This document shows, piece after piece, positions 43,538 to 52,060 of a stretch of 64,000 bases of DNA (within the stretch, counting starts at the first letter, position 1; each line of letters starts with the position of its first letter). This DNA comes from CAG-791 sp002449595 (GTDB taxonomy: Bacteria > Bacillota > Clostridia > Lachnospirales > Lachnospiraceae). The position numbers and the translations under genes were made by a program. The stretch covers positions 1 through 64,000 of the forward strand of contig CAMNHV010000003.1 of the NCBI GenBank assembly GCA_946539855.1, read 5' to 3'. The notes under the pieces are model-generated. The model saw nothing but the letters and a program-made list of their open reading frames with translations. It did not search any database and was not told where the DNA came from.

Positions 43538-44410
43538 TCATCGGCTTCCTTCCGACCCTGCGACGATCTCCGTGATCTCCTGCGTGATGCTCGACTGTCT
43601 CGCCCTGTTGTAGAAGAGGTTGAGCTTCCCGATCATTTCTTCCGCGTTGTCGGTCGCCGCTTCCATTGCGGTGCGGCGCGCGGCAAGTTCGCTCGCCACG
43701 GAGATGTTGATGCTCGTGTAGAGAAGTCCCGCGAGGTACTCCGGCACGATCGTGTTAAACACGGTCTCGCTGTCCGGCTCGTACAGGATCAGCTCTCTCG
43801 GCTTGCCGTCCGAGATGTGCTCCATCTCTCCCGTCAGGTCCGAGAGCGGCAGGAGCGGCAGCGCCTGCGGCACCTGCGAAAGCATCGAGATAAAGTCCGT
43901 GTAGCAAAGGAGGATATGACCGAACTCGCCCTTCTTGTAGGCCTCACAGACGGATTTCGCCACCGTGAAGCAGTCGGAGAGCGTGACCTTCGCCACCTCG
44001 GAGTACTCGTCCGTGAACGTCACGACGTCGTCCTTGTAACGGAAGTACTCGACCGCCTTCTTCCCGAGCGGCAGGACTTCGATCGTCTTGCCCTTGCGCT
44101 CGGACTCCATGTATTTGAACAGATTGCTGTTGTAGCCGCCCGCGAGTCCTCTGTCGCCCGCGATCACGATGTAGAGCCACTTGTCGCTGTTCGTCGCCCT
44201 GGTGTACGGGGACTGGAAATCCGTGTTGTCGTTCGCGATCTCCGTCAGCGTCTGCCAGAGAGTGCTCAGGTACGGTTTGCACCGGTCCGCCCTCTCCTTC
44301 GCCTTCCGCAGCTTGGATGCCGCCACCAGCTGCATCGCCTTGGTGATCTGCATCGTGTTCTGTACGCTTTTGATCCGGAGCTTGACGGCTTTCATATTTG
44401 CAGCAGCCAT
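43538..44410 (-). CDS. atpG: ATP synthase gamma subunit
   Basis: This 290-residue subunit forms the rotating shaft of F1. The N-terminal helix MKAVKLRIKSVQNTMQITKAMQLVAASKLRKA and the C-terminal AMEAATDNAEEMIGKLNLFYNRARQSSITQEITEIVAGS are diagnostic, as is GDRGLAGGYNSNLFK. It follows atpA by 15 bases. A second start at Met6 (MKAVKLR) is possible. Confidence 0.96.
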   Translation of the reverse strand: MAAANMKAVKLRIKSVQNTMQITKAMQLVAASKLRKAKERADRCKPYLSTLWQTLTEIANDNTDFQSPYTRATNSDKWLYIVIAGDRGLAGGYNSNLFKYMESERKGKTIEVLPLGKKAVEYFRYKDDVVTFTDEYSEVAKVTLSDCFTVAKSVCEAYKKGEFGHILLCYTDFISMLSQVPQALPLLPLSDLTGEMEHISDGKPRELILYEPDSETVFNTIVPEYLAGLLYTSINISVASELAARRTAMEAATDNAEEMIGKLNLFYNRARQSSITQEITEIVAGSEGSR

Positions 44411-44425
44411 TCAATGATCTCCTCT

Positions 44426-45952
44426 TTATGCGTTCCTGTTGTTCAGGAACTGCTTCGTATAAGTCTCCAGAGTCGCCTTCAGCGCTTCTACTGTGCTGTC
44501 GGAGAGCTCTCCGGTATCCTTGATCGCGCCCATCGCGTTGATGCCGTCCGGGTCGCTGTCAAGCCATGTGAACAGGCCCTGCTCATACTCCGCGACGTCC
44601 TGCGGCTGCACTCTCTCGAGCACGTTGTTGATGACGGCGTAGAGGATCGCGACCTGCTTCTCGACCGGTACAGGAGCGCCGTTCTTCTGCTTGAGCACTT
44701 CCACGATACGCTCGCCCTGCGCAAGACGCATCTTGGTGTCAAGGTCAAGGTCGGAACCGAACTGCGCGAAGCTCTGCAATTCCCTGTACTGGGAATAGAC
44801 GAGCTTCAGTGTGCCTGCGACCTTCTTCATCGCCTTGATCTGCGCGTTGCCGCCGACTCGCGAGACGGAGATACCGGGGTTGACCGCCGGCATGATTCCG
44901 GAGTGGAACAGTTCCGTCTCCAGGAAGATCTGGCCGTCCGTGATGGAGATGACGTTTGTCGGAATATAAGCGGAGACGTCGCCCGCCTGCGTCTCGATGA
45001 TCGGGAGTGCCGTCAGGGAGCCGCCGCCCTTCGCGTTCGAGAGCTTCGCCGCTCTCTCCAGCAGTCTTGAATGCAGATAGAAGACGTCGCCGGGATACGC
45101 CTCACGGCCCGGGGGCCTGCGGATCAGCAGCGACAGTGCACGGTATGCGACCGCGTGCTTGCTCAGGTCATCGTAGATGATGAGGACGTGCTTGCCGCGG
45201 TTCATGAAGTACTCGCCCATCGCACAGCCGGAATACGGCGCGATGTACTGCAGCGGCGCGGGCTCGGAAGCCGTCGCGGCGACGACGATGGAGTAATCCA
45301 TGGCGCCGGCGGACTTCAGCTGGTCCACAAGTGCAGAGACCGTGGATCTCTTCTGGCCGATCGCGACGTAAATGCAGATGACGTCCTTGTCCTTCTGGTT
45401 GAGAATCGTGTCGATCGCGATCGTCGTCTTACCGGTCTGGCGGTCGCCGATGATGAGCTCACGCTGTCCTCTTCCGATCGGGATCATGGAGTCAATTGCC
45501 TTGATACCGGTCTGCAGCGGTTCCTTGACCGGCTGCCTGTCGATGATGCCGGGCGCCGGAGATTCCACCGCGCGGAACTCTTCCGTGTGGATCGGGCCCG
45601 CACCGTCGATCGGCTGTCCGATCGCGTTGACGACGCGGCCGATCATGCCTTCGCCGACCGGAACGGACACGACTCTGCCGGTGCGCTTGACCATCTGGCC
45701 CTCGCTGATGCCGGTGTCCTGGCCGAACAGAACGGCGGAGACGCTGTTCTCCTCGAGGTTCTGGGCCATGCCGAACGTCCCGTCCTCGAATTCCAGAAGC
45801 TCGCCGGACATGCAGTCCGTGAGGCCGCTGACGCGCGCGATGCCGTCGCCGACCGTCAGGACGGAGCCGGTCTCGTTCTGGATGATCGCTTTCTCGTAAT
45901 TCTTGATCTGACTCCGAATGATCTCGGAGATCTTTTCAGGTTTAAGTTCCAT
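44426..45952 (-). CDS. atpA: ATP synthase alpha subunit
   Basis: This 508-residue non-catalytic nucleotide-binding subunit starts MELKPEKISEIIRSQIKNYE. It has VGDGIARVSGL, the P-loop GDRQTGKTTIAIDTILNQ, YSIVVAATASEPAPLQYIAPYSG and ALSLLIRRPPGREAYPGDVFYLHSRLLERAAK. An upstream TTG in frame (45961) would add three residues and is less likely. Order and spacing in the operon are normal, 34 bases after atpH. Confidence 0.97.
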   Translation of the reverse strand: MELKPEKISEIIRSQIKNYEKAIIQNETGSVLTVGDGIARVSGLTDCMSGELLEFEDGTFGMAQNLEENSVSAVLFGQDTGISEGQMVKRTGRVVSVPVGEGMIGRVVNAIGQPIDGAGPIHTEEFRAVESPAPGIIDRQPVKEPLQTGIKAIDSMIPIGRGQRELIIGDRQTGKTTIAIDTILNQKDKDVICIYVAIGQKRSTVSALVDQLKSAGAMDYSIVVAATASEPAPLQYIAPYSGCAMGEYFMNRGKHVLIIYDDLSKHAVAYRALSLLIRRPPGREAYPGDVFYLHSRLLERAAKLSNAKGGGSLTALPIIETQAGDVSAYIPTNVISITDGQIFLETELFHSGIMPAVNPGISVSRVGGNAQIKAMKKVAGTLKLVYSQYRELQSFAQFGSDLDLDTKMRLAQGERIVEVLKQKNGAPVPVEKQVAILYAVINNVLERVQPQDVAEYEQGLFTWLDSDPDGINAMGAIKDTGELSDSTVEALKATLETYTKQFLNNRNA

Positions 45953-45986
45953 ATGCGTCAAATCCTTTTACATAAGTATGCCGGGC

Positions 45987-46526
45987 TTACAGCACGATCT
46001 CCCGGACCTGTTTGCCGATATCCGCCAGTTTTCCGGAGACGGTGCCGTCATAGAGCATGCCGTCCAGCTCCACGCGCATTCCGCCGAGAACGGAAGGATC
46101 CGTCTTCCTTGTCATGAGGACCTTTTTCCCTGTCAGGCTCTCGAGCTTCGCAGTGAGCCTCTTCACCTGGTCTTCGGTCAGTTCGACCGCGCTCGTCACG
46201 ACAGCGTCCGTGATTCCGTGATCGCTGTTGTACAGGGAGCGGAACGTCTTGAAGCATCCGGAGAAGCTCCGGATCATCCCGTTTTCCGTGATGATCTTCA
46301 GGAAATTCAGGAGATAGGGGTGCACCTGCCCGCCAAACGCCTCGTCGACGAGCCCGACTCTCTCGGCCCGCGGGACCGACGGCTCCGCGAGGAGCCGGAC
46401 ATAGTCCGGATTTTCAGCAAAGATCGACCGAACAGCTGTGAGCTGTTCCATCAGCTGCTCTTCGATCTTCTCCTCCGAGGCAAGCCGGTACAGGCTCTGC
46501 CCGTAGATTCCGGAAGCGCCCGTCAT
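45987..46526 (-). CDS. atpH: ATP synthase delta subunit
   Basis: This 179-residue subunit of the peripheral stalk joins F1 to the b subunits. It starts SGIYGQSLYRLASEEKIEEQL and ends with the beta-rich RKTDPSVLGGMRVELDGMLYDGTVSGKLADI, the usual delta/OSCP C-terminus. It overlaps atpF by ATGA, showing tight coupling. Confidence 0.95.
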   Translation of the reverse strand: MTGASGIYGQSLYRLASEEKIEEQLMEQLTAVRSIFAENPDYVRLLAEPSVPRAERVGLVDEAFGGQVHPYLLNFLKIITENGMIRSFSGCFKTFRSLYNSDHGITDAVVTSAVELTEDQVKRLTAKLESLTGKKVLMTRKTDPSVLGGMRVELDGMLYDGTVSGKLADIGKQVREIVL

Positions 46527-47026
46527 GATGCCTCACCCACATTCTGAATAAACTCGTCGATCAGGTCCTTGTGATCCTCTTCGCGGATCTCCTTGCTGAC
46601 GACCTTGCCGGCGATCTCCATCGCCAGCCCGCCGATCTCGTCCTTGACCTCGTTCAGGGCTTTCTTGCGGTCCTGCGCGATGTCGGCCTCGGCCTTCGCC
46701 TTGATGGCGTCGGCTTTGTCCTGCGCCTCTTTCACGACCTTGTCAGCCTGCACCTGCGCCTGCTTCTGCGCGCTGCGGACGATCTGCGTCGCGGCGGCTC
46801 TCGCCTTCGACATCCCCTGCTCGTACTCGTCGCGGAGCTTCTCGGCCTCATCCTTTGCGGCCCGCGCATCCGTGAGTACTTCGTCCGCCATCTTCTTGCG
46901 CTTCTCAAGGATCTCGTTGATCGGCTTGAAGAGGAAGCGCTTGATGAGATACATCTGCAGGAACAGATTCAGGATCTGCGCGATCACGGTCCATGGCACG
47001 AGTGTTACCAATTGCTGTGTCTGCAT
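46523..47026 (-). CDS. atpF: ATP synthase b subunit
   Basis: This 167-residue stator subunit has one N-terminal membrane helix (TVIAQILNLFLQMYLIKRFLFKPINEIL) followed by a long charged coiled coil rich in Ala, Lys, Glu and Asp, and a short globular end that contacts delta. A single b gene implies a homodimer. It begins 38 bases after atpE. Confidence 0.95.
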   Translation of the reverse strand: MQTQQLVTLVPWTVIAQILNLFLQMYLIKRFLFKPINEILEKRKKMADEVLTDARAAKDEAEKLRDEYEQGMSKARAAATQIVRSAQKQAQVQADKVVKEAQDKADAIKAKAEADIAQDRKKALNEVKDEIGGLAMEIAGKVVSKEIREEDHKDLIDEFIQNVGEAS

Positions 47027-47064
47027 ATCATTTCCTCGTCTGAATGATTACCTGTATCCCCGCA

Positions 47065-47343
47065 TCATCCGAGATAGCGCATGAACATGCCGGGTGCGAC
47101 GAAGATCAGCAGAAGGCCGGTAACGAAACCGTAGATACCGGTCGTCTCTGCCAGCGCAACGCCGAGAAGCATCGTGCTCGTGACGTCGCCCTTGCATTCC
47201 GGCTGGCGTCCGATCGCCTCAAGTGCCTTCGCGACAGCGTTGCCTTCACCGATACCGGGGCCGATACCCGCGATCAGAGCCAGACCTGCGCCGATGCCGC
47301 ATCCTGCGAGTGCAATACCTTTTGCGAGAACTGTGAAATCCAT
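47065..47343 (-). CDS. atpE: ATP synthase c subunit with two-carboxylate, Na+-type ligand set
   Basis: This 92-residue rotor subunit is a two-helix hairpin with the polar loop RQPECKGDV. The ion-binding glutamate is Glu66 in ALAETTGIYGF. Thr67, Thr68 and Tyr71 correspond to Ser66, Thr67 and Tyr70 of the Na+-driven Ilyobacter ring, while Glu33 in GIGPGIGEGN replaces its Gln32. A second carboxylate at that place is known from the Na+-driven Fusobacterium ring. Na+ coupling is therefore likely but not proven. The ATG at 47343 has AAGGAG 8 bases upstream. A longer frame continues upstream into atpB and is not real. Confidence 0.95.
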   Translation of the reverse strand: MDFTVLAKGIALAGCGIGAGLALIAGIGPGIGEGNAVAKALEAIGRQPECKGDVTSTMLLGVALAETTGIYGFVTGLLLIFVAPGMFMRYLG

Positions 47344-47432
47344 AACCTTTCTCCTTTTAGAAGTGTTGATGAAACTTTTGTAAGCCTTGCTGTTATTTTT
47401 TTTATGATAAAGCGCTTTCGCGCCGTATCTCC

Positions 47433-48191
47433 TTATTCGCTCGCGTTCGAGATGAACATGATAGTGAGCATCGAGAAGATGAACGCCTGCATGACGCCCG
47501 AGAACCAGTCGAAGTACACCGACGTGATCGCGGGAAGACCGACTGAGAGGATCGGGATCTTCGAGAGAATGCTCCCGACCGCGCCCGGCAGATGCTTGAA
47601 GATCGCTGCGGATGCCCCAGCCAGTGCCCAGTAGATCAGGCCGTTGATGACGACGCCGGAGAGGACGTTGCCGAAGTGACGGCAGGCCATGCTGACGGGC
47701 GTTGCGAGCTCGCCCAGGATGTTGAACGGCGTCATGACGAAGATCGGCTCCGTGAAGCCCTTCAGATAATTGCCGAGGCCGCCGGACCGGATCTTGGTCG
47801 CGGTGATCATGACGAAGACGACGAGCGCCCATCCGGCTTCCGTGGAGAGGTCCGCGGTGGGGCTGCGCAGCCCTGTCAGGCTGATGAGGTTCGAGACGAC
47901 GCTCGTCGCGAACAGCGCCGCGACAAACGGGATCAGCTTGTCGAATTTCGTGGAGCCCGTGTTGTTGCGGACGAAGTTGTTCGCCGTCTCCACGAGCATC
48001 TCCGCGACCGCCTGCCGCTTGGAGATGTTCTCCACCTTCAGGCCGCGCGTCAGGAAGATGCACAGCCCGGTGATGATCGCCATGACGAGCCAGCTGATCA
48101 CCAGAGTCTCCGTGACCGGGAAATCACCGAGGATCGGGATCCCCGTCGGAATCGTAAAGAATATTTTTGCACCTGTTATGTCAAGGGTCAT
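47433..48191 (-). CDS. atpB: ATP synthase a subunit
   Basis: This 252-residue membrane stator subunit has the essential arginine at Arg171 in SMACRHFGNVLSGVVI and the preceding PFNILGELATPV. It forms the ion half-channels facing the c ring. It overlaps the end of atpI by ATGA and is followed by atpE after 89 bases. Confidence 0.95.
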   Translation of the reverse strand: MTLDITGAKIFFTIPTGIPILGDFPVTETLVISWLVMAIITGLCIFLTRGLKVENISKRQAVAEMLVETANNFVRNNTGSTKFDKLIPFVAALFATSVVSNLISLTGLRSPTADLSTEAGWALVVFVMITATKIRSGGLGNYLKGFTEPIFVMTPFNILGELATPVSMACRHFGNVLSGVVINGLIYWALAGASAAIFKHLPGAVGSILSKIPILSVGLPAITSVYFDWFSGVMQAFIFSMLTIMFISNASE

Positions 48192-48604
48192 TCAGCACTC
48201 CCTCCTCTGTTCATGAAGACTCCCTTTGCCTTGATCACAAGGCTCGGGATCATGAGCGGCAGGATCCCCGCCGCAAACTGGAACACCGGAACCGCGATCG
48301 CCACGATCACCCACAGAAGCTGCAGAAGCATGCGGTTCCTGTAGCTGAGCTTCATGGTCCGGTAGGCGGTGTCCTGGTCCTCGGTATTCGCGACCTTCTG
48401 CACCGTGACCGCCATCAGGAAGAAGTTCAGGACGGCGACCGCGCAGCCGCAGATCCCGCCGAGGATCACGCCGCTGTGAAACGGCACCGACTCCGGCATC
48501 ACCCGGCTGAGCGCATAGAACGCGAGGATCATTACGGCAGTTCCCGCCGCCGTACCCGCCGCCACATAGACGGTCTCTTTTTTCACTGCGTCCTGTAATT
48601 TCAT
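48188..48604 (-). CDS. atpI: AtpI-like ATP synthase assembly protein
   Basis: This 138-residue protein has four predicted membrane helices (YVAAGTAAGTAVMILAFYAL, GVILGGICGCAVAVLNFFLMA, LLQLLWVIVAIAVPVFQFAA, LPLMIPSLVIKA). The topology and place immediately before atpB match AtpI, which helps assemble the c ring. Sequence similarity is low, as is usual for this protein. The ATG at 48604 has GGGGAAG upstream, and the operon promoter lies about 55 bases before it. Confidence 0.8.
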   Translation of the reverse strand: MKLQDAVKKETVYVAAGTAAGTAVMILAFYALSRVMPESVPFHSGVILGGICGCAVAVLNFFLMAVTVQKVANTEDQDTAYRTMKLSYRNRMLLQLLWVIVAIAVPVFQFAAGILPLMIPSLVIKAKGVFMNRGGSAE

Positions 48605-48657
48605 CCGCTTCCCCGTGAGGACATAGTAATCCCATGCCCATGTTCCATATCTATAAG

Positions 48658-48686
48658 AGAATAACAAATCTGGGCGGCCCGGTCAA
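48658..48686 (-). promoter_or_regulatory. Promoter of the ATP synthase operon
   Basis: TTGACC (48686-48681) and TATTCT (48663-48658) are 17 bases apart, ahead of atpI. The upstream flank (48690-48716) is a GC-rich self-complementary stretch that could end the preceding transcript. Confidence 0.75.
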
Positions 48687-48719
48687 TTCCGTCCGAGGGC
48701 GGCCGGGCGACCCGCATTT

Positions 48720-48992
48720 TTACGAGTGATCGTTAAATCCCGTGTACTTTTTCTGCCTTTTCTGCTTCTTCATGACGGACCGGTACACGCCGTACGCCGT
48801 CGAAAAAGATCCGCCGAGCCCCAGGATGAACCCCGGAATATAGATCCACTCCGGCGCCCCGAGCCTGCTGCACAGCAGGTAGCATCCGCCCGCGCACATG
48901 AGCAGGGGCATGATCAGCGACAGCCCCAGCTGCGTGAACAGAACGAGATTCTGCATGATCTCTCTTCTCTTTTTATTCTTGTCCTCGTTCAT
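48720..48992 (-). CDS. atpZ: AtpZ/AtpI-family small membrane protein
   Basis: This 90-residue protein has two membrane helices (LFTQLGLSLIMPLLMCAGGCYLLCSRLGAPEWIYIPGFILGLGGSFSTAYGVY) flanked by basic ends. The pattern QLGLSLIMP with a following GGSFSTAYGVYRSV is typical of AtpZ, a partner of AtpI sometimes linked to Mg2+ or Ca2+ transport and rotor assembly. It lies upstream of the operon promoter, 6 bases after the preceding small gene. Confidence 0.8.
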   Translation of the reverse strand: MNEDKNKKRREIMQNLVLFTQLGLSLIMPLLMCAGGCYLLCSRLGAPEWIYIPGFILGLGGSFSTAYGVYRSVMKKQKRQKKYTGFNDHS

Positions 48993-48998
48993 GGCAGG

Positions 48999-49229
48999 TC
49001 ACTGCTTCATATTCGCAAGGATCCGGAACGTCTCCATGTCGTTCGCCGTGAGCCGGATGTTGGAGACCATCTCTTTGCCTTCCACGTCCGTCACCTTCAG
49101 CTCAAGGATCGTCCCTTCCTGCATCTTGTCCTTCACCGCCGTCAGGAAGGGGAGCATCTTCGGGTGATCCTGGTTGAAAAGGTTCAGTCGCTCCTTCAGC
49201 TGCAGCAGCGCCATCGGGTTCATTGCCAT
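48999..49229 (-). CDS. Small conserved protein upstream of the ATP synthase genes
   Basis: This 76-residue soluble protein starts MAMNPMALLQLKERLNLFNQDHPKMLPFL and contains GTILELKVTDVEGKEMVSNIRLT. GGAGGACG lies just before the ATG at 49229, which was preferred over a longer frame from 49262. I do not recognise a characterised family. The gene is co-directional with AtpZ and 67 bases after the pyridoxal kinase gene. Confidence 0.75.
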   Translation of the reverse strand: MAMNPMALLQLKERLNLFNQDHPKMLPFLTAVKDKMQEGTILELKVTDVEGKEMVSNIRLTANDMETFRILANMKQ

Positions 49230-49296
49230 ATCGTCCTCCGTTCTGCGGCCTTCGCCGCGCATCGCCCCGCGCTCTGCGGGACGGGATGATCTGTCT

Positions 49297-50190
49297 TTAC
49301 TGCCGGCCCGCCGCTCCAGCGGCCTCCAGCATCTTCACGAGCTCCGGGATCGTCTCCTCGAAGTCCACGCCGTACCAGGGTTCCTGCGGGTCCAAGAGCG
49401 TGACCTCAACGGTCCGCCGCACGTAATCCGCCGCGAGCTTCACCGAGTCCTGCCAGGAGAGTCCGCGCATCAGCGCGCCGGCCACGACGCTGGAATAGAT
49501 GTCCCCCGTGCCGTGATAGGAGACGGGAATTCTGTCGTTCTGGTAAGAAAAGTACTCTCCCGTCGCCGTGTCCAGTCCCATGACCCCGGTCTTTCCCTCG
49601 GAGAGCGCAACGCCGGTGATCACGACTTTCTGTCCTTTTCCCGGAAAAGCGTTGTCCGCGGAATCATCCTTTTCCCTGAGCTGCGCGAGCCTGCCGAGCA
49701 GCTCCCGGATGTAGTCCTCGTCATACTGGTCCCGGTAAGGCACGTCCGTCATGAAGCACGCCTCCGTGATGTTCGGGACCATCACGTCGCCGATCGCGCA
49801 CAGGGAGGCGTTCTCCCTGGCGTAGGCGCCGTCGAAGCGGGCGTAGAGCCTCCCGTTGTCCCCCATCGCCGGGTCCACGAGCACGAGCGTGTCCTCGCTC
49901 CGCAGCTTCGCGATCAGGTCCTTCACGAGCCCGATCTCTTCCTGCGTCCCGAGGTAGCCGGTGTGGATGGCGTCGAAATGCACCTTTTCCCTGATCCAGT
50001 GGTCCACGATCGTCTCCAGCTGGTCCGAGAGGTCCCGGATGCTGTAGTGCGTAAACATCGTGTGCGTGGAGAGGATCGCCGTCGGGAGGATGACGCACTC
50101 CGACCCCATCGCCGAGATGAGGGGCAGCGTCACCGTGATGGAGCACTTGCCGAGGCAAGAGATGTCCTGTATCGTGAGCACGCGTTTCAT
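49297..50190 (-). CDS. pdxY: Pyridoxal/pyridoxamine kinase
   Basis: This 297-residue ribokinase-family enzyme phosphorylates vitamin B6 vitamers to make PLP. It starts RVLTIQDISCLGKCSITVTLPLISAMGSECVILPTAILSTHT. The ATP-site acidic segment is LVLVDPAMGDNGRLY, and the catalytic base lies in VSYHGTGDIYSSVVAGAL. The start overlaps the MATE gene as ATGA. The window is rich in PLP enzymes, but a direct link is not shown. Confidence 0.92.
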   Translation of the reverse strand: MKRVLTIQDISCLGKCSITVTLPLISAMGSECVILPTAILSTHTMFTHYSIRDLSDQLETIVDHWIREKVHFDAIHTGYLGTQEEIGLVKDLIAKLRSEDTLVLVDPAMGDNGRLYARFDGAYARENASLCAIGDVMVPNITEACFMTDVPYRDQYDEDYIRELLGRLAQLREKDDSADNAFPGKGQKVVITGVALSEGKTGVMGLDTATGEYFSYQNDRIPVSYHGTGDIYSSVVAGALMRGLSWQDSVKLAADYVRRTVEVTLLDPQEPWYGVDFEETIPELVKMLEAAGAAGRQ

Positions 50191-51611
50191 CTGTGTTCCT
50201 TTCCGCCGCGGCGGGCTGCATTTCCATCCGCGTACTTGCCCTGTGCGAGGCGGATGAGAAACATCACGCCGCGCGCCGTCAGCTCAACTGCCATGCCGAT
50301 CCACACGCCTTTCAGCCCGATGCGGGGCGCCAGGTACAGCGCGAGCGGAATGCGGATCGCCCACATGCTGACGAGGCTCATCACCGCGGGGACGAGGGTG
50401 TCGCCGCCGCCGCGCAGCACGCCGTTCGCGACGATGTTTGCCGCGAAGAACGGCTCCGCGAAAGCCTCGATCCTCAGGACCTGCGTTCCGAGTGCAACGA
50501 CTGCGGGATCCGGGCTGAGGAAGCCGATCATATATGGTGCGAAGACGTAAAGCAGAATGCCGCTCCCCGTCATGACTGCCATGCCGAGTGCTGTCGAGAT
50601 CCAGCCGATCTTCTTCGTGAGGTCTTTGCGACCCGCGCCGATGCTCTGTCCCACTACCGCGGTCGCCGCGGAGGCGATACCGTAGCCCGGCATGTAGCAC
50701 AGGCTCTCCGCCGTGATGGAGAGCGAGTTCGCCGCGACCGAAACGGTCCCGAGCGGCGCGACGATGCGCGTCGACGTGATCTGGGCCGTGTTCATGATGA
50801 CGTTCTCCAGCGCGACCGGAAGCGCGATGCGCACGCTCTGCCGGACCTGGTCAGCGCGGATCCGGAGCTTCTCGCCTTTTCTCAGGTGCAGGGCGGGCGA
50901 TCTCACGTAGAGAACGTACAGCATCAGCACCATGGAGCACAGTCGTGCGAGGCCGGTTCCGAGCGCCGCTCCCGCGACGCCGAGGGCGAGGCCGGGGAAG
51001 CGGATCCCGAGGAAGGTGAATTCCGGGAAGATCAGGAACGCGTTGAAGATCACGTCCAGCACGCACATCATGACGTGCAGGACGCCGGGCACGATCATGT
51101 TGCCCGTCGCCTGGAGGAAACTTCCGCCGAGGAAGTTCGCGCGCTCCACCGGGAAAAACAATGCAAATATAAGGAAATACCGGGAGGCGTCCACCCGGAT
51201 CTCAGGCGCGCCGCCCAGCCACCCCGGGAGCCATCCCGAGAGCGTGGCGCACAGGACGCAGATGCCAAGCGAAAAGATGAGCGAGAAGAACATGCCCTGC
51301 CGCATGAGGTTTCTCGCGTCCGCGTCGTCTCCGGCGCCGATCCTCTGCGCGCACTGGACGGAAAAGCCCATTCCAATTGCCATCGCAAGCCCGCCGAAGA
51401 GCCACGTCGAGGAGGACACCAGGCCGATCGCGGCGGAGCCCTCCGCCCCGAGCCTGCCGACCATCGACGCGTCGATATACTGCATGACGATCGTCGAGAT
51501 CTGCGCGAGGATCGCGGGGATACTCAGCTTCAGGATCATCACGCACAGCTGGCGCACACGGAGCGGCGCTCCCTGCCGCAGCTGTTTTAAATAGTCTGTC
51601 CTGTTCTTCAT
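50187..51611 (-). CDS. MATE family exporter
   Basis: This 474-residue membrane protein has twelve predicted helices. LSIPAILAQISTIVMQYIDASMVGRLGAEGSAAIGL and GYGIASAATAVVGQSIGAGRKD are typical MATE segments. The ATG at 51611 overlaps the HD gene as ATGA; the longer frame from 51716 would lie inside that gene. It is flanked by overlapping genes on both sides, so it is part of one transcription unit. Substrate unknown. Confidence 0.9.
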   Translation of the reverse strand: MKNRTDYLKQLRQGAPLRVRQLCVMILKLSIPAILAQISTIVMQYIDASMVGRLGAEGSAAIGLVSSSTWLFGGLAMAIGMGFSVQCAQRIGAGDDADARNLMRQGMFFSLIFSLGICVLCATLSGWLPGWLGGAPEIRVDASRYFLIFALFFPVERANFLGGSFLQATGNMIVPGVLHVMMCVLDVIFNAFLIFPEFTFLGIRFPGLALGVAGAALGTGLARLCSMVLMLYVLYVRSPALHLRKGEKLRIRADQVRQSVRIALPVALENVIMNTAQITSTRIVAPLGTVSVAANSLSITAESLCYMPGYGIASAATAVVGQSIGAGRKDLTKKIGWISTALGMAVMTGSGILLYVFAPYMIGFLSPDPAVVALGTQVLRIEAFAEPFFAANIVANGVLRGGGDTLVPAVMSLVSMWAIRIPLALYLAPRIGLKGVWIGMAVELTARGVMFLIRLAQGKYADGNAARRGGKEHR

Positions 51612-52060
51612 GCGTGCCGCTCCATGATCGTCTCGCGGGTGCTGCACAGCTTGTCCGCCAGTGTCACGATCCACGCGATCCTCGATCTCGGCGTCCGGGT
51701 GATCGTGAGCGGCCACATGTGGCTGCGGATCGCGTCCGCCTCCTTCTCGCCGATCGCGAAGTCCCTCGCCGCGTTTTCCGCCGCGATGTCCGGATGATGG
51801 TACCCGTGCAGGCGGTCTCCGTGGTCGTGCCAGTCGTACAGAAAATAGTCGTGCAGGAAAGCGGCCGTCACAAGCTCCTTCTCCGGAGCGCGCAGGTGCA
51901 GCTTCCGGTTGATGGAAAAGCTGGTCCGCGCGACATCCATGCTGTGGTCAAACGTCGTGACCGTCCCGTGCTGAATGTATTCCTTCATCTTCTGCGCCCG
52001 CGGGTCCGCGGAGAGTTCACGGATCAGGGCCTCGAAATCTTCCCGGTCCCTCCGTTTCAT
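51608..52060 (-). CDS. HD-domain phosphohydrolase
   Basis: This 150-residue protein has the HD metal-binding pattern: FDHSMDVA, AAFLHDYFLYDWHDHG and the distal aspartate in VTLADKLC. Family members hydrolyse phosphate esters of nucleotides or related compounds. The extra histidines in HDHGDRLHGYHHPD are typical of the small bacterial subgroup. It overlaps genes on both sides by four bases. Substrate unknown. Confidence 0.87.
   Translation of the reverse strand: MKRRDREDFEALIRELSADPRAQKMKEYIQHGTVTTFDHSMDVARTSFSINRKLHLRAPEKELVTAAFLHDYFLYDWHDHGDRLHGYHHPDIAAENAARDFAIGEKEADAIRSHMWPLTITRTPRSRIAWIVTLADKLCSTRETIMERHA

Noticed and set aside
47065..48063. A 332-codon frame covering atpE and part of atpB
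   Set aside because: Only its last 92 codons resemble a protein (the c subunit); the upstream part is an out-of-frame reading of atpB.
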